A stretch of DNA of 64,000 nt from Paenibacillus sp. Soil750 (GTDB taxonomy: Bacteria > Bacillota > Bacilli > Paenibacillales > NBRC-103111), in assembly GCF_001428045.1 (NCBI RefSeq), contig NZ_LMSD01000019.1:1-64000 (forward strand), in the 5' to 3' direction. Both the position numbers and the translations under genes were made by a program. Within the stretch, counting starts at the first letter, position 1; every line of letters begins with the position of its first letter. Shown piece by piece: positions 25,391 to 34,780 of this stretch. The notes beneath the pieces were generated by a model. It saw only the letters and a program-made list of their open reading frames with translations. It had not been told where the DNA came from and did no database searches.

Positions 25391-26545
25391 ATGCTGAAGG
25401 TAGCAATTATCGGTGCTGGCGCGATCTCGAAGGCGCATATTGAAGCTTATTTGCAATTTCCGGAGCGGTGTACAATTGTCGCGATTAGTGATATTTATGA
25501 GGATAAAGCACAGGAGCGCATTGATCAATTTAAGCTGGATGAAGCGAGAGCGGTAAAAGATTACAAAGAGCTGCTGCTGGAGGACATTGATCTCGTCTCC
25601 ATCTGTACACCCCCGTACACGCATGCTTCCTTGACGGTTGAGTTTCTAGAAGCAGGCTCACATGTGATGGTGGAAAAGCCAATGGCTTCCTCGCTCGAGG
25701 AGTGTGATTTGATGAATGCTGCTGCCAGCCGCACGGGTAAGCTTCTATCCGTTGTGGCACAGAACCGCTTCAAGACGCCAATGATGAAAATGAAATCCGT
25801 CCTGGAAAGCGGCCTGATGGGCAAAGTCGTCCACGTCCAAGTTGATTCCTTCTGGTGGCGTGGCCATTGTTATTACGACCTCTGGTGGCGTGGCACGTGG
25901 GAGAAAGAAGGCGGCGGCCCGACGCTGAACCATGCGGTGCATCATATCGATGCCATGCTTTGGATGATGGGCAGTCCGACGGAAGTACAAGCCTTCATGA
26001 GCAACGTGTCGCACGATAACGCCGAGGTTGAGGATCTCTCGATCGGAATGCTTCGCTTCGCGAACGGCTCTCTAGGGCAAATCACGAGCTCAGTCGTCCA
26101 TCATGGTGAGGAGCAGCAGTTGATTTTCCAAGGTGCGAAAGCACGTGTATCTGCGCCATGGAAAGTGAAAGCATCGAATTCAACGTCGAACGGTTTTCCA
26201 GAGCCGAACACGGAACTGGAGGAGCAATTGCAGACTTTCTACAACCAACTCCCAGAAGTCATCTACGAAGGACATGCTGGCCAAATCGACAATGTGTTAA
26301 CCGCGATTGAAACGGGTGCACCCGTGCTGATCGATGGGATTAGCGGTCGTCAAACGTTGGAGCTTATTACGGGGATTTACAAATCAGCGAGCACAGGCGA
26401 GCTTGTGAAATTCCCACTTGATGCGCAAGACGCGTTCTATACGAGAAGCGGTGTGATGGCGAAGGCGACTCATTTTTACGAGAAGAGCACGTCGATCGAG
26501 AATTTCGCGCCACAGACGATTACTACGGGAAGCACTTTTAACTAA
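25391..26545 (+). CDS. Gfo/Idh/MocA family oxidoreductase
   Basis: A 384-residue NAD(P)-dependent dehydrogenase. The Rossmann domain starts with VAIIGAGAIS and includes the family-typical EKPMASSLEEC (catalytic-region Lys at about residue 96). The C-terminal alpha/beta domain has GGGPTLNHAVHHID, placing the conserved His of the sugar site. Such enzymes oxidise or reduce sugars and inositols. GGGAG precedes the ATG. It is followed 21 bp later by a second family member, so the two probably act in one sugar pathway. Confidence 0.9.
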   Translation: MLKVAIIGAGAISKAHIEAYLQFPERCTIVAISDIYEDKAQERIDQFKLDEARAVKDYKELLLEDIDLVSICTPPYTHASLTVEFLEAGSHVMVEKPMASSLEECDLMNAAASRTGKLLSVVAQNRFKTPMMKMKSVLESGLMGKVVHVQVDSFWWRGHCYYDLWWRGTWEKEGGGPTLNHAVHHIDAMLWMMGSPTEVQAFMSNVSHDNAEVEDLSIGMLRFANGSLGQITSSVVHHGEEQQLIFQGAKARVSAPWKVKASNSTSNGFPEPNTELEEQLQTFYNQLPEVIYEGHAGQIDNVLTAIETGAPVLIDGISGRQTLELITGIYKSASTGELVKFPLDAQDAFYTRSGVMAKATHFYEKSTSIENFAPQTITTGSTFN

Positions 26546-26566
26546 CATCAGAGGAGACTGACGATA

Positions 26567-27649
26567 ATGCAAAAAAGCGACGGCATGAATTACGCACCAC
26601 AAGGAAGTTTTAACACGGTTTGTCAGCCAGGGGAGTTTATTTTTGCAGCAGCGGCGCTTGATCATGGGCATATTTATGGGATGTGCAATGGTCTGCGGGA
26701 AGCAGGCGGGGAATTGAAATGGGTGTACGATCCGGATCCGGCCAAAGTGGATAAATTCCTGAGCACGTACCCAGGTGTACGTGCGGCAAGCTCGTTGGAG
26801 GAGATTCTAGGCGATGCCGAGGTAAAGCTTGTGGCAGCTGCGGCGATTCCTTGCGATCGCGGGCCGCTTGGATTGCGCGTGATGGATAGTGGAAAGGATT
26901 ACTTCACGGACAAGGCTCCTTTCACAACACTTGAGCAACTGGAAGAAGCACGTGCGAAGGTAGCCGAGACAGGACAGAAATATGCCGTCTATTACAGCGA
27001 ACGTTTACACGTAGAAAGCGCAGTTTATGCTGGCCAATTAATTGAACAGGGCGCGATTGGTCGCGTTCATCAAGTCATTGGATTAGGGCCTCATCGCATT
27101 AGTTTGTCGAGTAGACCGGATTGGTTTTTTGAGAAGGAGAAGTTTGGTGGTATTTTGTGTGATATTGGGAGTCATCAGATCGAGCAGTTCTTGTATTTTA
27201 CGGGGGCAAAAGACGCGAAGGTTGTACACAGTAAAGTTGCGAATTACAATTACCCGCAGTATCCGAGTTTTGAGGATTTCGGTGATGCTACTTTGGTCGG
27301 GGACAATGGTGCAACCGGCTATTTCCGAGTGGACTGGATGACCCCGGACGGTTTGAGCACATGGGGCGACGGCCGTATGACGATTCTGGGCAGCGACGGG
27401 TACATTGAGCTTCGTAAATATGTCGACATTGCAAGAGAACAGACGAGTAATCATGTGTACCTCGTGAACAAGGATGGGGAGCAGCACTTCGCCGTCAGCG
27501 GCCAGGTTGGTTTCCCTTACTTTGGTCAGTTGATCTTAGATTGCTTGAATCGCACGGAAGTCGCGATGACGCAAGAGCATACCTTTAAAGCAGCGGAGCT
27601 GTGCCTTATTGCCCAGCGCGATGCTATGATCATTACGGCAGCTGAGTAA
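26567..27649 (+). CDS. Gfo/Idh/MocA family oxidoreductase
   Basis: A 360-residue second family member, more diverged. The nucleotide-binding start is FAAAALDHGHIYGMC instead of a clear GxGxxG, and the usual EKP loop appears as TDKAPFTTLEQ. The substrate-side motif GGILCDIGSHQIEQFLYF is kept. GAGGAG precedes the ATG. Its 3' end overlaps the convergent AraC gene by 17 bp. The altered cofactor loop suggests a changed substrate or cofactor preference; I cannot tell which. Confidence 0.85.
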   Translation: MQKSDGMNYAPQGSFNTVCQPGEFIFAAAALDHGHIYGMCNGLREAGGELKWVYDPDPAKVDKFLSTYPGVRAASSLEEILGDAEVKLVAAAAIPCDRGPLGLRVMDSGKDYFTDKAPFTTLEQLEEARAKVAETGQKYAVYYSERLHVESAVYAGQLIEQGAIGRVHQVIGLGPHRISLSSRPDWFFEKEKFGGILCDIGSHQIEQFLYFTGAKDAKVVHSKVANYNYPQYPSFEDFGDATLVGDNGATGYFRVDWMTPDGLSTWGDGRMTILGSDGYIELRKYVDIAREQTSNHVYLVNKDGEQHFAVSGQVGFPYFGQLILDCLNRTEVAMTQEHTFKAAELCLIAQRDAMIITAAE

Positions 27650-28532
27650 GAGTGGCCTCGTACTGCTTCTGTAGTTGCTTGCGGTACTGGTGCGGCGTAA
27701 TGCCGATATGGCTTTTGAACATTTTGCAAAAGTAAGAGCAATTCGTCACACCAATCGCCTCGCCAATGCGAGCGACCGTCTGATCTGTTGACATAAGCAG
27801 CTTAACGGCCTGCTGCATTCGGCGAGCAGTTACATAATCGGAAATGCTGGTACCTGTGCACTCGGTAAACAGATGGGACAAGTGGTAAGGGGAGAGATGC
27901 AGCTCAGCTGACATCTGCTCCAAACGCAGTGGTTCGGTGTAGTGCTCCTCCAACCAGCTGAGAATGCGCTCGGCTTGATGGGTTTTGCGCGTAGGGCCAG
28001 AACGAATCTGGCCATCGTGCTGCTCCCACAGCGGCATAAAGCTTCGGAAAAAAGCGATGAGAAAGAGGGAGTACTCCTCTAACTCATCGTTTTTATTTAT
28101 AGAGGGCTGCTTCGTTTCTAAGCTTTGGAATAGTGAATGAAACTGATCCACCTCGTTTAGTCCATAGAGACAAGGGGCATGCAGCGTGCTGGTATGGATA
28201 TGCTTGAAAAAAGCCAACAATCGCGGCCAGTGCGCGAAGTAGGATTCATAAACAGATGGTTCATATTGAATAACAGTGCGCGTGAATGGCGTCTCAGGGT
28301 CTACCTGAATATGGTGCAGCTGATAAGGCTGAAATACACATAACATCCCGGAGGTTACTTCATAGCTCTTCTGATCAACAATCAACGTGCCGTGTCCCTT
28401 GTGAACAATTAAGATTTCTATCCCTTGATGGGCGTGGAACGTGCCCTGAAATTGCTCGGATCCAATGGTTTCTCTCTGATAGGCAAAATAGAGTGGATTC
28501 TCGTTCAAACCGATATTTAGAACATAGGACAT
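27633..28532 (-). CDS. AraC family transcriptional regulator
   Basis: A 299-residue regulator. An N-terminal cupin-like sensor (about 20-110, with FHAHQGIEILIVHKGHG) is joined to a C-terminal AraC pair of helix-turn-helix motifs (about 190-290: LSPYHLSHLFTECTGTS, IGVTNCSYFCKMFKSHIG and TPHQYRK). AAGGAAGTG lies upstream of the ATG. It is convergent with the oxidoreductase genes and is their most likely regulator through a sugar ligand, but no site was identified. Confidence 0.88.
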   Translation of the reverse strand: MSYVLNIGLNENPLYFAYQRETIGSEQFQGTFHAHQGIEILIVHKGHGTLIVDQKSYEVTSGMLCVFQPYQLHHIQVDPETPFTRTVIQYEPSVYESYFAHWPRLLAFFKHIHTSTLHAPCLYGLNEVDQFHSLFQSLETKQPSINKNDELEEYSLFLIAFFRSFMPLWEQHDGQIRSGPTRKTHQAERILSWLEEHYTEPLRLEQMSAELHLSPYHLSHLFTECTGTSISDYVTARRMQQAVKLLMSTDQTVARIGEAIGVTNCSYFCKMFKSHIGITPHQYRKQLQKQYEATLTQLP

Positions 28533-28566
28533 CAGGTCACTTCCTTAGCAATACGTAGGGTTTTAG

Positions 28567-28644
28567 ACGCTCGATACAGCCAAAGTATACAGGAATGAAG
28601 CCGTAATCGGCAAGGCATTAGCTGAAGAACTAGCAGCGAAATGA
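28567..28644 (+). pseudogene. fragment of an aldo/keto reductase
   Basis: Twenty-five sense codons read TLDTAKVYRNEAVIGKALAE and on to a stop. This closely resembles the DTAxxYgNE-GkAl motif at the active site of aldo/keto reductases. Stops bound it upstream and downstream and there is no start, so it is a relic of a lost gene. Confidence 0.45.
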
Positions 28645-28833
28645 ACTCGCTGTGGTTAGAGCTGCTGGAATGGTTAATGTGGTTAAATATATTGGAGTAA
28701 TTGGGATCACGTCCAAGACATCTGTCTTGGGCTTTTTGTCGTGCGTGATTCCTTGAATTCCATCTGCATCACCTTCTAATCCATTTCTAATTTTCAGATG
28801 AGAGAATGTGATCTAAGGAAAGGAGGAACGCAT
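28645..28833 (+). other. remainder of the araC to ABC-permease gap
   Basis: Apart from the aldo/keto reductase relic before it and a terminator at 28,712-28,736, nothing is recognised. The end holds AAAGGAGG, the ribosome binding site of a possible small ORF at 28,834. Confidence 0.5.
28712..28736 (+). terminator. intrinsic terminator before the ABC permease operon
   Basis: CCAAGACA and TGTCTTGG form a perfect 8-bp stem with a 2-nt loop, followed by GCTTTTTG. Confidence 0.75.
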
Positions 28834-28935
28834 TTGTGCAAATATAAACAATTAGTTGTTTCACATGATAAACCGGTTATATTTCTGGATAAACGCAATC
28901 GTCCTGTAGGGACGAAGGAGTCGTTTATTGTATGA
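28834..28935 (+). CDS. possible 33-residue upstream ORF coupled to the permease gene
   Basis: A TTG at 28,834 lies seven bases after AAAGGAGG and opens a 33-codon frame. It contains VIFLDKRNRPVGTKE, and its TGA overlaps the permease ATG (ATGA). The strong site and coupling suggest translation, but no family is recognised. It could be a leader peptide or the end of a decayed gene. Confidence 0.35.
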   Translation: MCKYKQLVVSHDKPVIFLDKRNRPVGTKESFIV

Positions 28936-29798
28936 GATGGTTACGGGGCAACGAGGGTCTTACAGCACTTCTATTTCTATGGCCAAGTCTGGCCGGATTT
29001 GCAGTGTTTTTCTTGATACCCTTTGGGATGGGGTTTTATTACTCGCTCATGGACAGCCCTGTGGATGGCTCATTCGTGGGGCTAGAGAACTATCGCGAGC
29101 TTCTGGGAAATCCGATTTTTCGGCGAGCAGCCGTGAATACAAGTTTGTTTATGGCGATCTGTGTACCGCTTAACATGTTGATTGCACTAGGATTGGCTAT
29201 GCTGCTCAATAGAAAGCTGCCGATGCGCCAAACGTTCCGGATTTCGTTCTTGAGTCCGCTTGTTGTGCCGGTGGCCTCGGTGGTGCTGGTATGGAATGCC
29301 CTATTCGACCTTCATGGGACGATTAATGCCTGGCTAGCAGACTGGGGAATCCGTCCGCATGACTGGATGGAAAGCGAGGCCTCCTTATACGTGCTTATTC
29401 TTGTTTATCTGTGGAAAAACATCGGCTACAATATGATCCTCTTCTTAGCGGGTCTTCAGAATATTCCAAACGATTATTACGAGGCAGCGTCGATGGATGG
29501 AGCCGGTAAGTTCCGACAGTGGCGATCGATTACTTTGGTGTATTTGACGCCAACGGCTTTCTTCGTTTTCATCATGTCGATGATTAACTCTTTCAAAATG
29601 TTCCGAGAGACCTACTTAATTGCCGGAAATTACCCCGATGAAAATATTTATATGCTGCAGCATTATATGAACAACATGTTCAAATCACTGGATTATCAGA
29701 AACTTACTTCTGCTGCATTTTTAATGGCAGTGGTGATTGTACTACTCGTCTTGACGTTATTCGTGGTGGAGAGGCGCATCAGCAAATCACTCGGATAA
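28932..29798 (+). CDS. sugar ABC transporter permease (MalF/UgpA-like)
   Basis: A 288-residue six-helix permease of the carbohydrate-uptake ABC family. The EAA loop that docks to the ATPase is present (YYEAASMDGAGKFRQW). GAAGGAG lies upstream of the ATG. It pairs with the MalG-like permease 32 bp later and with the solute-binding lipoprotein at 33,301. No ATPase gene is in the cluster; such systems often use a shared MsmX-type ATPase encoded elsewhere. The sugar is not identifiable. Confidence 0.9.
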   Translation: MRWLRGNEGLTALLFLWPSLAGFAVFFLIPFGMGFYYSLMDSPVDGSFVGLENYRELLGNPIFRRAAVNTSLFMAICVPLNMLIALGLAMLLNRKLPMRQTFRISFLSPLVVPVASVVLVWNALFDLHGTINAWLADWGIRPHDWMESEASLYVLILVYLWKNIGYNMILFLAGLQNIPNDYYEAASMDGAGKFRQWRSITLVYLTPTAFFVFIMSMINSFKMFRETYLIAGNYPDENIYMLQHYMNNMFKSLDYQKLTSAAFLMAVVIVLLVLTLFVVERRISKSLG

Positions 29799-29830
29799 CG
29801 GAGGATAGGCGCTTTGAAAGGAGAACCTGC

Positions 29831-30724
29831 ATGCAAGACATTCGCTTAAAGCCGCTTACCGTCCGCGTAGGGCGGAAGTCTGCACGAATCGTACTCATAA
29901 CCGTGCTCACCGCGCTGATGGCGGGATTTCTGTTCCCGATGGCGCTGACCATTGCGAACTCGTTCATGGCGGAAACAGAAATTTCAAGTAACTACGCTGC
30001 CCTTTCGGGAGACATGGATGATGGTCAATTCATCACCATGAAATGGATACCTGATCGTGTTACCTTATCCCAATTCTACGCCGTATTGGTTGGCAGACCG
30101 CAGTTCCTATTCATGTTCTGGAACTCGGTGAAAATGACCTTGCCAATCATTGCAGGTCAACTGCTTGTGGCATCGCTAGCTGCGTATGCTTTCGCCCATT
30201 TGCGTTTTCGTTTTCGCGAGCCGCTCTTCTTCCTGTACATTGTCACGATGCTGATGCCCTTTCAAGTCACGCTGGTGCCAAACTTTATTGTCGCGGAAAA
30301 GCTCGGACTACTGGGTTCGTATGGGGCGATTATCTACCCTGGTATCTTCAGCGCCTTTGGCGTGTTCCTGTTGCGGCAATTCATGATGGTCGTACCTGTC
30401 AGCTATATCGAAGCAGCGCGTGTAGATGGGGCGAGCCACTTGTACATATGGACAAGAATTGTGCTGCCAATGTGCGGGACCGGCGTAGCGGCACTTTCGA
30501 TCCTCGTCTTTATAGATAACTGGAATATGGTGGAGCAGCCGCTGATTTTCTTAAATGATGCGATCAAACAGCCGTTATCTGTGTACTTAGCCGTCATTGG
30601 TGACGAGGAGCGAGGCATTGCCTTTGCTGCTTCGGTGGTGTATATGCTGCCGCCACTCTTGGTTGCGCTGTATGCAGAGAAGTATTTGGTCGAAGGTATC
30701 CAGCTCTCAGGTATTAAGGGATAA
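29831..30724 (+). CDS. sugar ABC transporter permease (MalG-like)
   Basis: A 297-residue permease with an N-terminal helix at about residues 17-40, a further five helices, and the EAA loop YIEAARVDGASHLYIW. It has an unusually long first extracytoplasmic loop (about residues 45-85), like MalG. GAAAGGAG precedes the ATG. It forms the heterodimeric channel with the preceding permease. Next comes a MacA-like adaptor, which is not usual for an importer operon. Confidence 0.9.
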   Translation: MQDIRLKPLTVRVGRKSARIVLITVLTALMAGFLFPMALTIANSFMAETEISSNYAALSGDMDDGQFITMKWIPDRVTLSQFYAVLVGRPQFLFMFWNSVKMTLPIIAGQLLVASLAAYAFAHLRFRFREPLFFLYIVTMLMPFQVTLVPNFIVAEKLGLLGSYGAIIYPGIFSAFGVFLLRQFMMVVPVSYIEAARVDGASHLYIWTRIVLPMCGTGVAALSILVFIDNWNMVEQPLIFLNDAIKQPLSVYLAVIGDEERGIAFAASVVYMLPPLLVALYAEKYLVEGIQLSGIKG

Positions 30725-30758
30725 GGACGAATGGATCTATACATAGGAGGAACGTTGT

Positions 30759-31886
30759 ATGGAAGTATTAATGGCCGCCGCCGACGGCGAACGCGCCAAG
30801 AAGAAAGGAATCCGAAAGGCCATCTTTGCTTTTATTATCGCTATGGTGGCATTAACATTTTTCTCCAATACTTTGCTGGGCATATCGCTGGCTGAGGTAA
30901 CGGTGGAGAAGTCTGCGGCAGGCACGTTGTCACACGAGGTGATGGGTTCGGGGACTGTCGAGTCGGCGGAAACTGCAGATGTCTATGTGGAGACTAACTG
31001 GGTAGCAAGCGAGGTTCTAGTGAAGGTCGGGGATAAGGTGAAGGCTGGCCAAGAGCTCGTGGTTTTTAAAACAAGAGAGACAGAGGATTCGTTGAAAGAC
31101 AATCAAGCGCGATATGCCCAGAAGCAGTTGAGTTTGGAGAAGCTCCAGGAAAACTATCAGGAAACTTTCCGCAGCAGTGATGAGAAACTCATGCGCAGCA
31201 CGGCCCGTGATATCGAAAGCACACAGCTGGACATGCAAATCCTAGAGCGGCAAATCGCGAATCAACAGCGTCAGCTTAAGGAATTTTCTCGCCTCACGGC
31301 ACCTGTTGGCGGGATCGTAACGGCGGTTAATGCCGTTAAGGGGGCGCCGGTTCAGAGCGGGAAAGCCGCAGTGAGCATCGCCGATTTGTCCAAGGGTCAG
31401 CAGATGAAGTCAACCATTGACGATGCTAAGGCGCCTTATGTAGCTGTGGGAGATAAGACGGAGCTCATTTTTGCCACATTAAACAATGCCAGAATTCCAG
31501 CGCAAATCACAGATATTCGGGATGCGGTGAGTGCTAGCGGTCAGTCAGGTGAAAAGGGAAAGGAACTGACATTCACACTGAAGGATGATCGTTTGAAGGG
31601 CGGGGAAACAGGCGAATTCGATATTGTCAAAAAAACAGCCGCATTCCGCTCACTCCTGCCTAACGATGCTGTGCGGGAGGATGATCAAGGGACTTATGTG
31701 CTGCTCTTGAAGGAGAAGAAGGGTCCGCTTGGCACAGAGTACGTTGCACAGCGCGCGAATGTCCAGATCGGAGATGCGGATGATATGAAAACATCCATCG
31801 AGAATGGCGTTACGCCGCTCGATAAAGTGATCGTGTCCAGCTCGAAGTCAATTGCAGATGGCGACCGTGTCCGTGCGGATCCATAA
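30759..31886 (+). CDS. HlyD/MacA-like membrane fusion adaptor
   Basis: A 375-residue protein. One N-terminal transmembrane helix (about 23-42) is followed by a lipoyl/barrel-sandwich half (VGDKVKAGQELVVFK), a coiled coil (about 105-180, rich in Gln, Glu and Leu), the second lipoyl half (LTAPVGGIVTAVNAVKGAPV), and a beta-barrel. This is the plan of HlyD and MacA adaptors, which link an export permease to the outside. AGGAGG precedes the ATG. In this cluster it is followed by a MacB-core-like protein, yet the surrounding genes encode an importer. Confidence 0.87.
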   Translation: MEVLMAAADGERAKKKGIRKAIFAFIIAMVALTFFSNTLLGISLAEVTVEKSAAGTLSHEVMGSGTVESAETADVYVETNWVASEVLVKVGDKVKAGQELVVFKTRETEDSLKDNQARYAQKQLSLEKLQENYQETFRSSDEKLMRSTARDIESTQLDMQILERQIANQQRQLKEFSRLTAPVGGIVTAVNAVKGAPVQSGKAAVSIADLSKGQQMKSTIDDAKAPYVAVGDKTELIFATLNNARIPAQITDIRDAVSASGQSGEKGKELTFTLKDDRLKGGETGEFDIVKKTAAFRSLLPNDAVREDDQGTYVLLLKEKKGPLGTEYVAQRANVQIGDADDMKTSIENGVTPLDKVIVSSSKSIADGDRVRADP

Positions 31887-31904
31887 ATGAGAGGAGAGCA
31901 GGAT

Positions 31905-33320
31905 ATGCAGCGTTCCCGATTGGCCGCATGGATGGTATTTGCTGGTGTGCTGTTGTTGCTGGTCAGCAGCGGATTAATTGCTTCCGTCGTCAGCGACTGG
32001 GAGCAGGCAAACGGTGCTCACGGCGTGCAGCAGCTAACAGTGAATGAGTCTGCTGCACGAGTAAGCCCAGTTGGCTCCGCAGGCCGAGCAGGCTTGTCCT
32101 TGAAAGATGCGGAGCTGTTGACGAAAAAATGGGCGCCGCTGCCCATTGCCTATACAGCGAGAGAGCAAACTCGCGCGGTATATGGCGCTGCGAAGCTGAA
32201 TACCGATGTGTTCGGTGTGAACGGCGTCTACACGGATTTTAACGAGATGAAGCTGAAGGCAGGTGCTTCGTTCGGGCGAAACTCGGTGGAAGAGCACAGC
32301 CGAGTAGCTATCGTGAGCGACACAGTTGCTCAGCAGCTATTCCGCGCCAATCTAGTCGTAGGTAAAACGATTGATCTCTTCGGCGTGAATTTTACAGTCA
32401 TCGGAGTGTTTGACGATGAAGGCTCGCTGCTTCGGCAGATGTCCGACGATGGCAGCCCGAATGTGTTGATTCCTGTCACGACCTTGTTCGATGTGCAACC
32501 GAATGCAGTCATTGAGACGATTCAAATGGCAGCTAAGTCTAACGCGGTTGACCGCGGAGAAAGTCAAGTAAGGGAAGCGCTCAGAGGAATCGGTCACAAT
32601 CCTTCGCAATTCAACATCGTCAACCACGAGCTTGCTTATACGCGCATGACACAGTGGCGATTCATTCAATTGTTTGTCTGTGGGATGATCGCGATTTACT
32701 TGCTCGTGCGGTTGATGGCACGGCAATTATCTGTTATGCAAACGGTTCTAAGAAGCAGATTGACTAGAGATAATTGGACCGATGTGTTGATTCACGAGCG
32801 AAAAGCATTGCTGTTAATTACGCTCGCTATACTCGGCATGGCCGCCTGCATCATGGCTCTCTGGATCGGCATCCGGTTTCACCTCTACATTCCGTTGGAA
32901 TGGGTGCCAGAACAAATTATTGATGTTTCATTTTATATGGAAAAGCTGAGAGGCCTTTGGCAGCAAGAAGCGGTACAGATGGGATATGTCCCATCGCCCC
33001 AGGAGCTTTTGACGGACGCCGCTAACCATCTTACAGACAGGTTGTTTATCGCTGGCATGTTGTTAGGCTTGCCGCTGTTTATGCTGGGTGCCCGATTATG
33101 GGCGCTGGAACGAGTGCCTGTATATGCCCAACTGCAACGTGTGTTTATCTATGTGCCAGTTGCAGCTGTTATTATTTTCGCCATTGCCCAGTGGGCGGGG
33201 TTGTCTTACCAGATCGAACCGCTGGATTATGCGGTAGTAGGTGCGCTATGCACCGTTGCTATGATTCATTTTAACCCATCAGAAGGAGTGGAATTTTCTT
33301 ATGCACAAACTCACAGTTAA
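31905..33320 (+). CDS. MacB periplasmic-core/FtsX-like membrane protein lacking an ATPase domain
   Basis: A 471-residue protein. The N-terminal helix (about 10-30) is followed by an extracytoplasmic domain (about 40-240) with MacB-core features (VSDTVAQQLF, VVGKTIDLFGVNFTVIGVFDDEG). Further helices lie near 255-275, 305-330, 385-405, 415-440 and 445-460. MacB proteins normally carry an ATPase domain or have a partner ATPase; neither is present nearby. GGAGAGCAGG precedes the ATG at 31,905, and the frame is open six codons earlier. It is downstream of the MacA-like adaptor, and its end overlaps the solute-binding gene by 20 bp. Confidence 0.75.
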   Translation: MQRSRLAAWMVFAGVLLLLVSSGLIASVVSDWEQANGAHGVQQLTVNESAARVSPVGSAGRAGLSLKDAELLTKKWAPLPIAYTAREQTRAVYGAAKLNTDVFGVNGVYTDFNEMKLKAGASFGRNSVEEHSRVAIVSDTVAQQLFRANLVVGKTIDLFGVNFTVIGVFDDEGSLLRQMSDDGSPNVLIPVTTLFDVQPNAVIETIQMAAKSNAVDRGESQVREALRGIGHNPSQFNIVNHELAYTRMTQWRFIQLFVCGMIAIYLLVRLMARQLSVMQTVLRSRLTRDNWTDVLIHERKALLLITLAILGMAACIMALWIGIRFHLYIPLEWVPEQIIDVSFYMEKLRGLWQQEAVQMGYVPSPQELLTDAANHLTDRLFIAGMLLGLPLFMLGARLWALERVPVYAQLQRVFIYVPVAAVIIFAIAQWAGLSYQIEPLDYAVVGALCTVAMIHFNPSEGVEFSYAQTHS

Positions 33321-34743
33321 ACAATCGGTTATTGCTTGCTCGCTCGTTTCTCTCTTATCTCTTACAGCCTGTTCGTCCAATACGACGACTACGACAGGTG
33401 ACACGGGAAGCACGACAACACCTGCTACAGGGAATAAAACCGTTACTTTATCGGTCATGACGTCAGATCGTTTTCTCGAGCTAGCCAAACAGAAGTACGA
33501 GGCCCTGCATCCAGATACCAAAATCAACATCAAGGAGTATGAGGCTGCACCTCAAACGGCGACTGGACAGGGGCAAGGACAAGGCCAACAGCAGCAGATG
33601 GTAATGGTGAAGAAGCCAGATCCGAAAAACATCGAGAAATACGCTAGTTCGGTCGGCGCAGAGCTTATGAGCGGCAAAGCATCGGATGTGATCGTAACGA
33701 GTGGACTTCCTTTTCAGAAATATGCGGACAAGAAGCTGCTAGAGAACATTAGTGACCTGATGAGTAAAGATGCTTCATTCAAAAAGGACAACTATTACGC
33801 AGGTATTTTTGATGCTATGAAATATAACGGTTCCTTATACACAGTCCCTATTAAAGTGGGATTAAATATGTGGATTGGTAATCAAGCCCTATTGAGTGGT
33901 CAGCAGGTCGATGACGGCAAATGGACTTGGGCGGATTTTAAGAAACAAGCCAGCGCGTTAGTCTCGGATAAAAATAATGACGGCAAGCCGGACACGTATC
34001 CGCTCGGTAAAATTGAGCCTGACCAGTTGATTACCTCCATGCTGAACAGCAGCTTCTCTAAATTCGCCGATGTTGGCGCAAAGAAAGCGAAGTTCGATTC
34101 ACCAGATTTTATTAACATGCTAAAGCTGGCAAAATCCTTGTATGACGATAAATTGATTCTTGCGGACAACTCGGACCCTGACAATGTTGTGTTCCAACCT
34201 AAAGGGAACGTGCTGATGTACATGGATATGTATATGATGCCAAAGATGAATTTTGATGGCAAGGGAGCTTACTATAACCTGCCTTCCGAGAGCGAAGCCA
34301 AGGGAACGCAGTTCACTTCCTCGCTTCCACTCGCAATCAATAGCAAGTCAGCCAACAAGAAGGAAGCTTGGGAATTCGTGAAGTATTTGCTGTCTGATGA
34401 GATGCAATCGTCCAGAGAGTTGAGCGGGATTGCGGTCAACAAGAACGGAGCTAAAGCGCAAATCGACTTGTTAAAAACATTGGGTACAGCCGGTGAAGGT
34501 GGCGCTGGCAAGAGCATGAAACTTAACATCAATGGCAAAGCGATGGCTGTTACGCCTCCTACAGAGCAAGAAGCTGCCGCTATAGAGAAAGTGTTAAACA
34601 ACATTAGTGTAAATGGTGAAAGCGATCCGAAAATTACGAACATCGTCGTAGAAGAAACAGCCCCATTCTTCCAAGGTCAGAAGTCGGCTGAGGAAGTTGT
34701 GAAGGTGATTCAAAACAAGGTTAGCACGTATTTGCAAGAGTAA
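33301..34743 (+). CDS. extracellular solute-binding lipoprotein (sugar ABC type)
   Basis: A 480-residue lipoprotein. The signal peptide ends with the lipobox LTAC (Cys near residue 24), followed by a Thr/Gly-rich linker and a family 1 solute-binding fold with SDVIVTSGLPFQKYAD, WTWADFKKQA and a C-terminal KKEAWEFVKYLLS. A Gln/Gly-rich insert (about 81-100) is unusual. It should capture the sugar for the two permeases upstream. GAAGGAG precedes the ATG inside the 3' end of the preceding gene, so translation is coupled. Confidence 0.9.
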   Translation: MHKLTVKQSVIACSLVSLLSLTACSSNTTTTTGDTGSTTTPATGNKTVTLSVMTSDRFLELAKQKYEALHPDTKINIKEYEAAPQTATGQGQGQGQQQQMVMVKKPDPKNIEKYASSVGAELMSGKASDVIVTSGLPFQKYADKKLLENISDLMSKDASFKKDNYYAGIFDAMKYNGSLYTVPIKVGLNMWIGNQALLSGQQVDDGKWTWADFKKQASALVSDKNNDGKPDTYPLGKIEPDQLITSMLNSSFSKFADVGAKKAKFDSPDFINMLKLAKSLYDDKLILADNSDPDNVVFQPKGNVLMYMDMYMMPKMNFDGKGAYYNLPSESEAKGTQFTSSLPLAINSKSANKKEAWEFVKYLLSDEMQSSRELSGIAVNKNGAKAQIDLLKTLGTAGEGGAGKSMKLNINGKAMAVTPPTEQEAAAIEKVLNNISVNGESDPKITNIVVEETAPFFQGQKSAEEVVKVIQNKVSTYLQE

Positions 34744-34780
34744 CATGAAGTGCCGATCATCTAAGGAGGATGTTGTCATC

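Noticed and set aside
31905..33320. Complete MacB exporter
   Set aside because: The ATPase domain of MacB is absent and no ATPase gene is adjacent.
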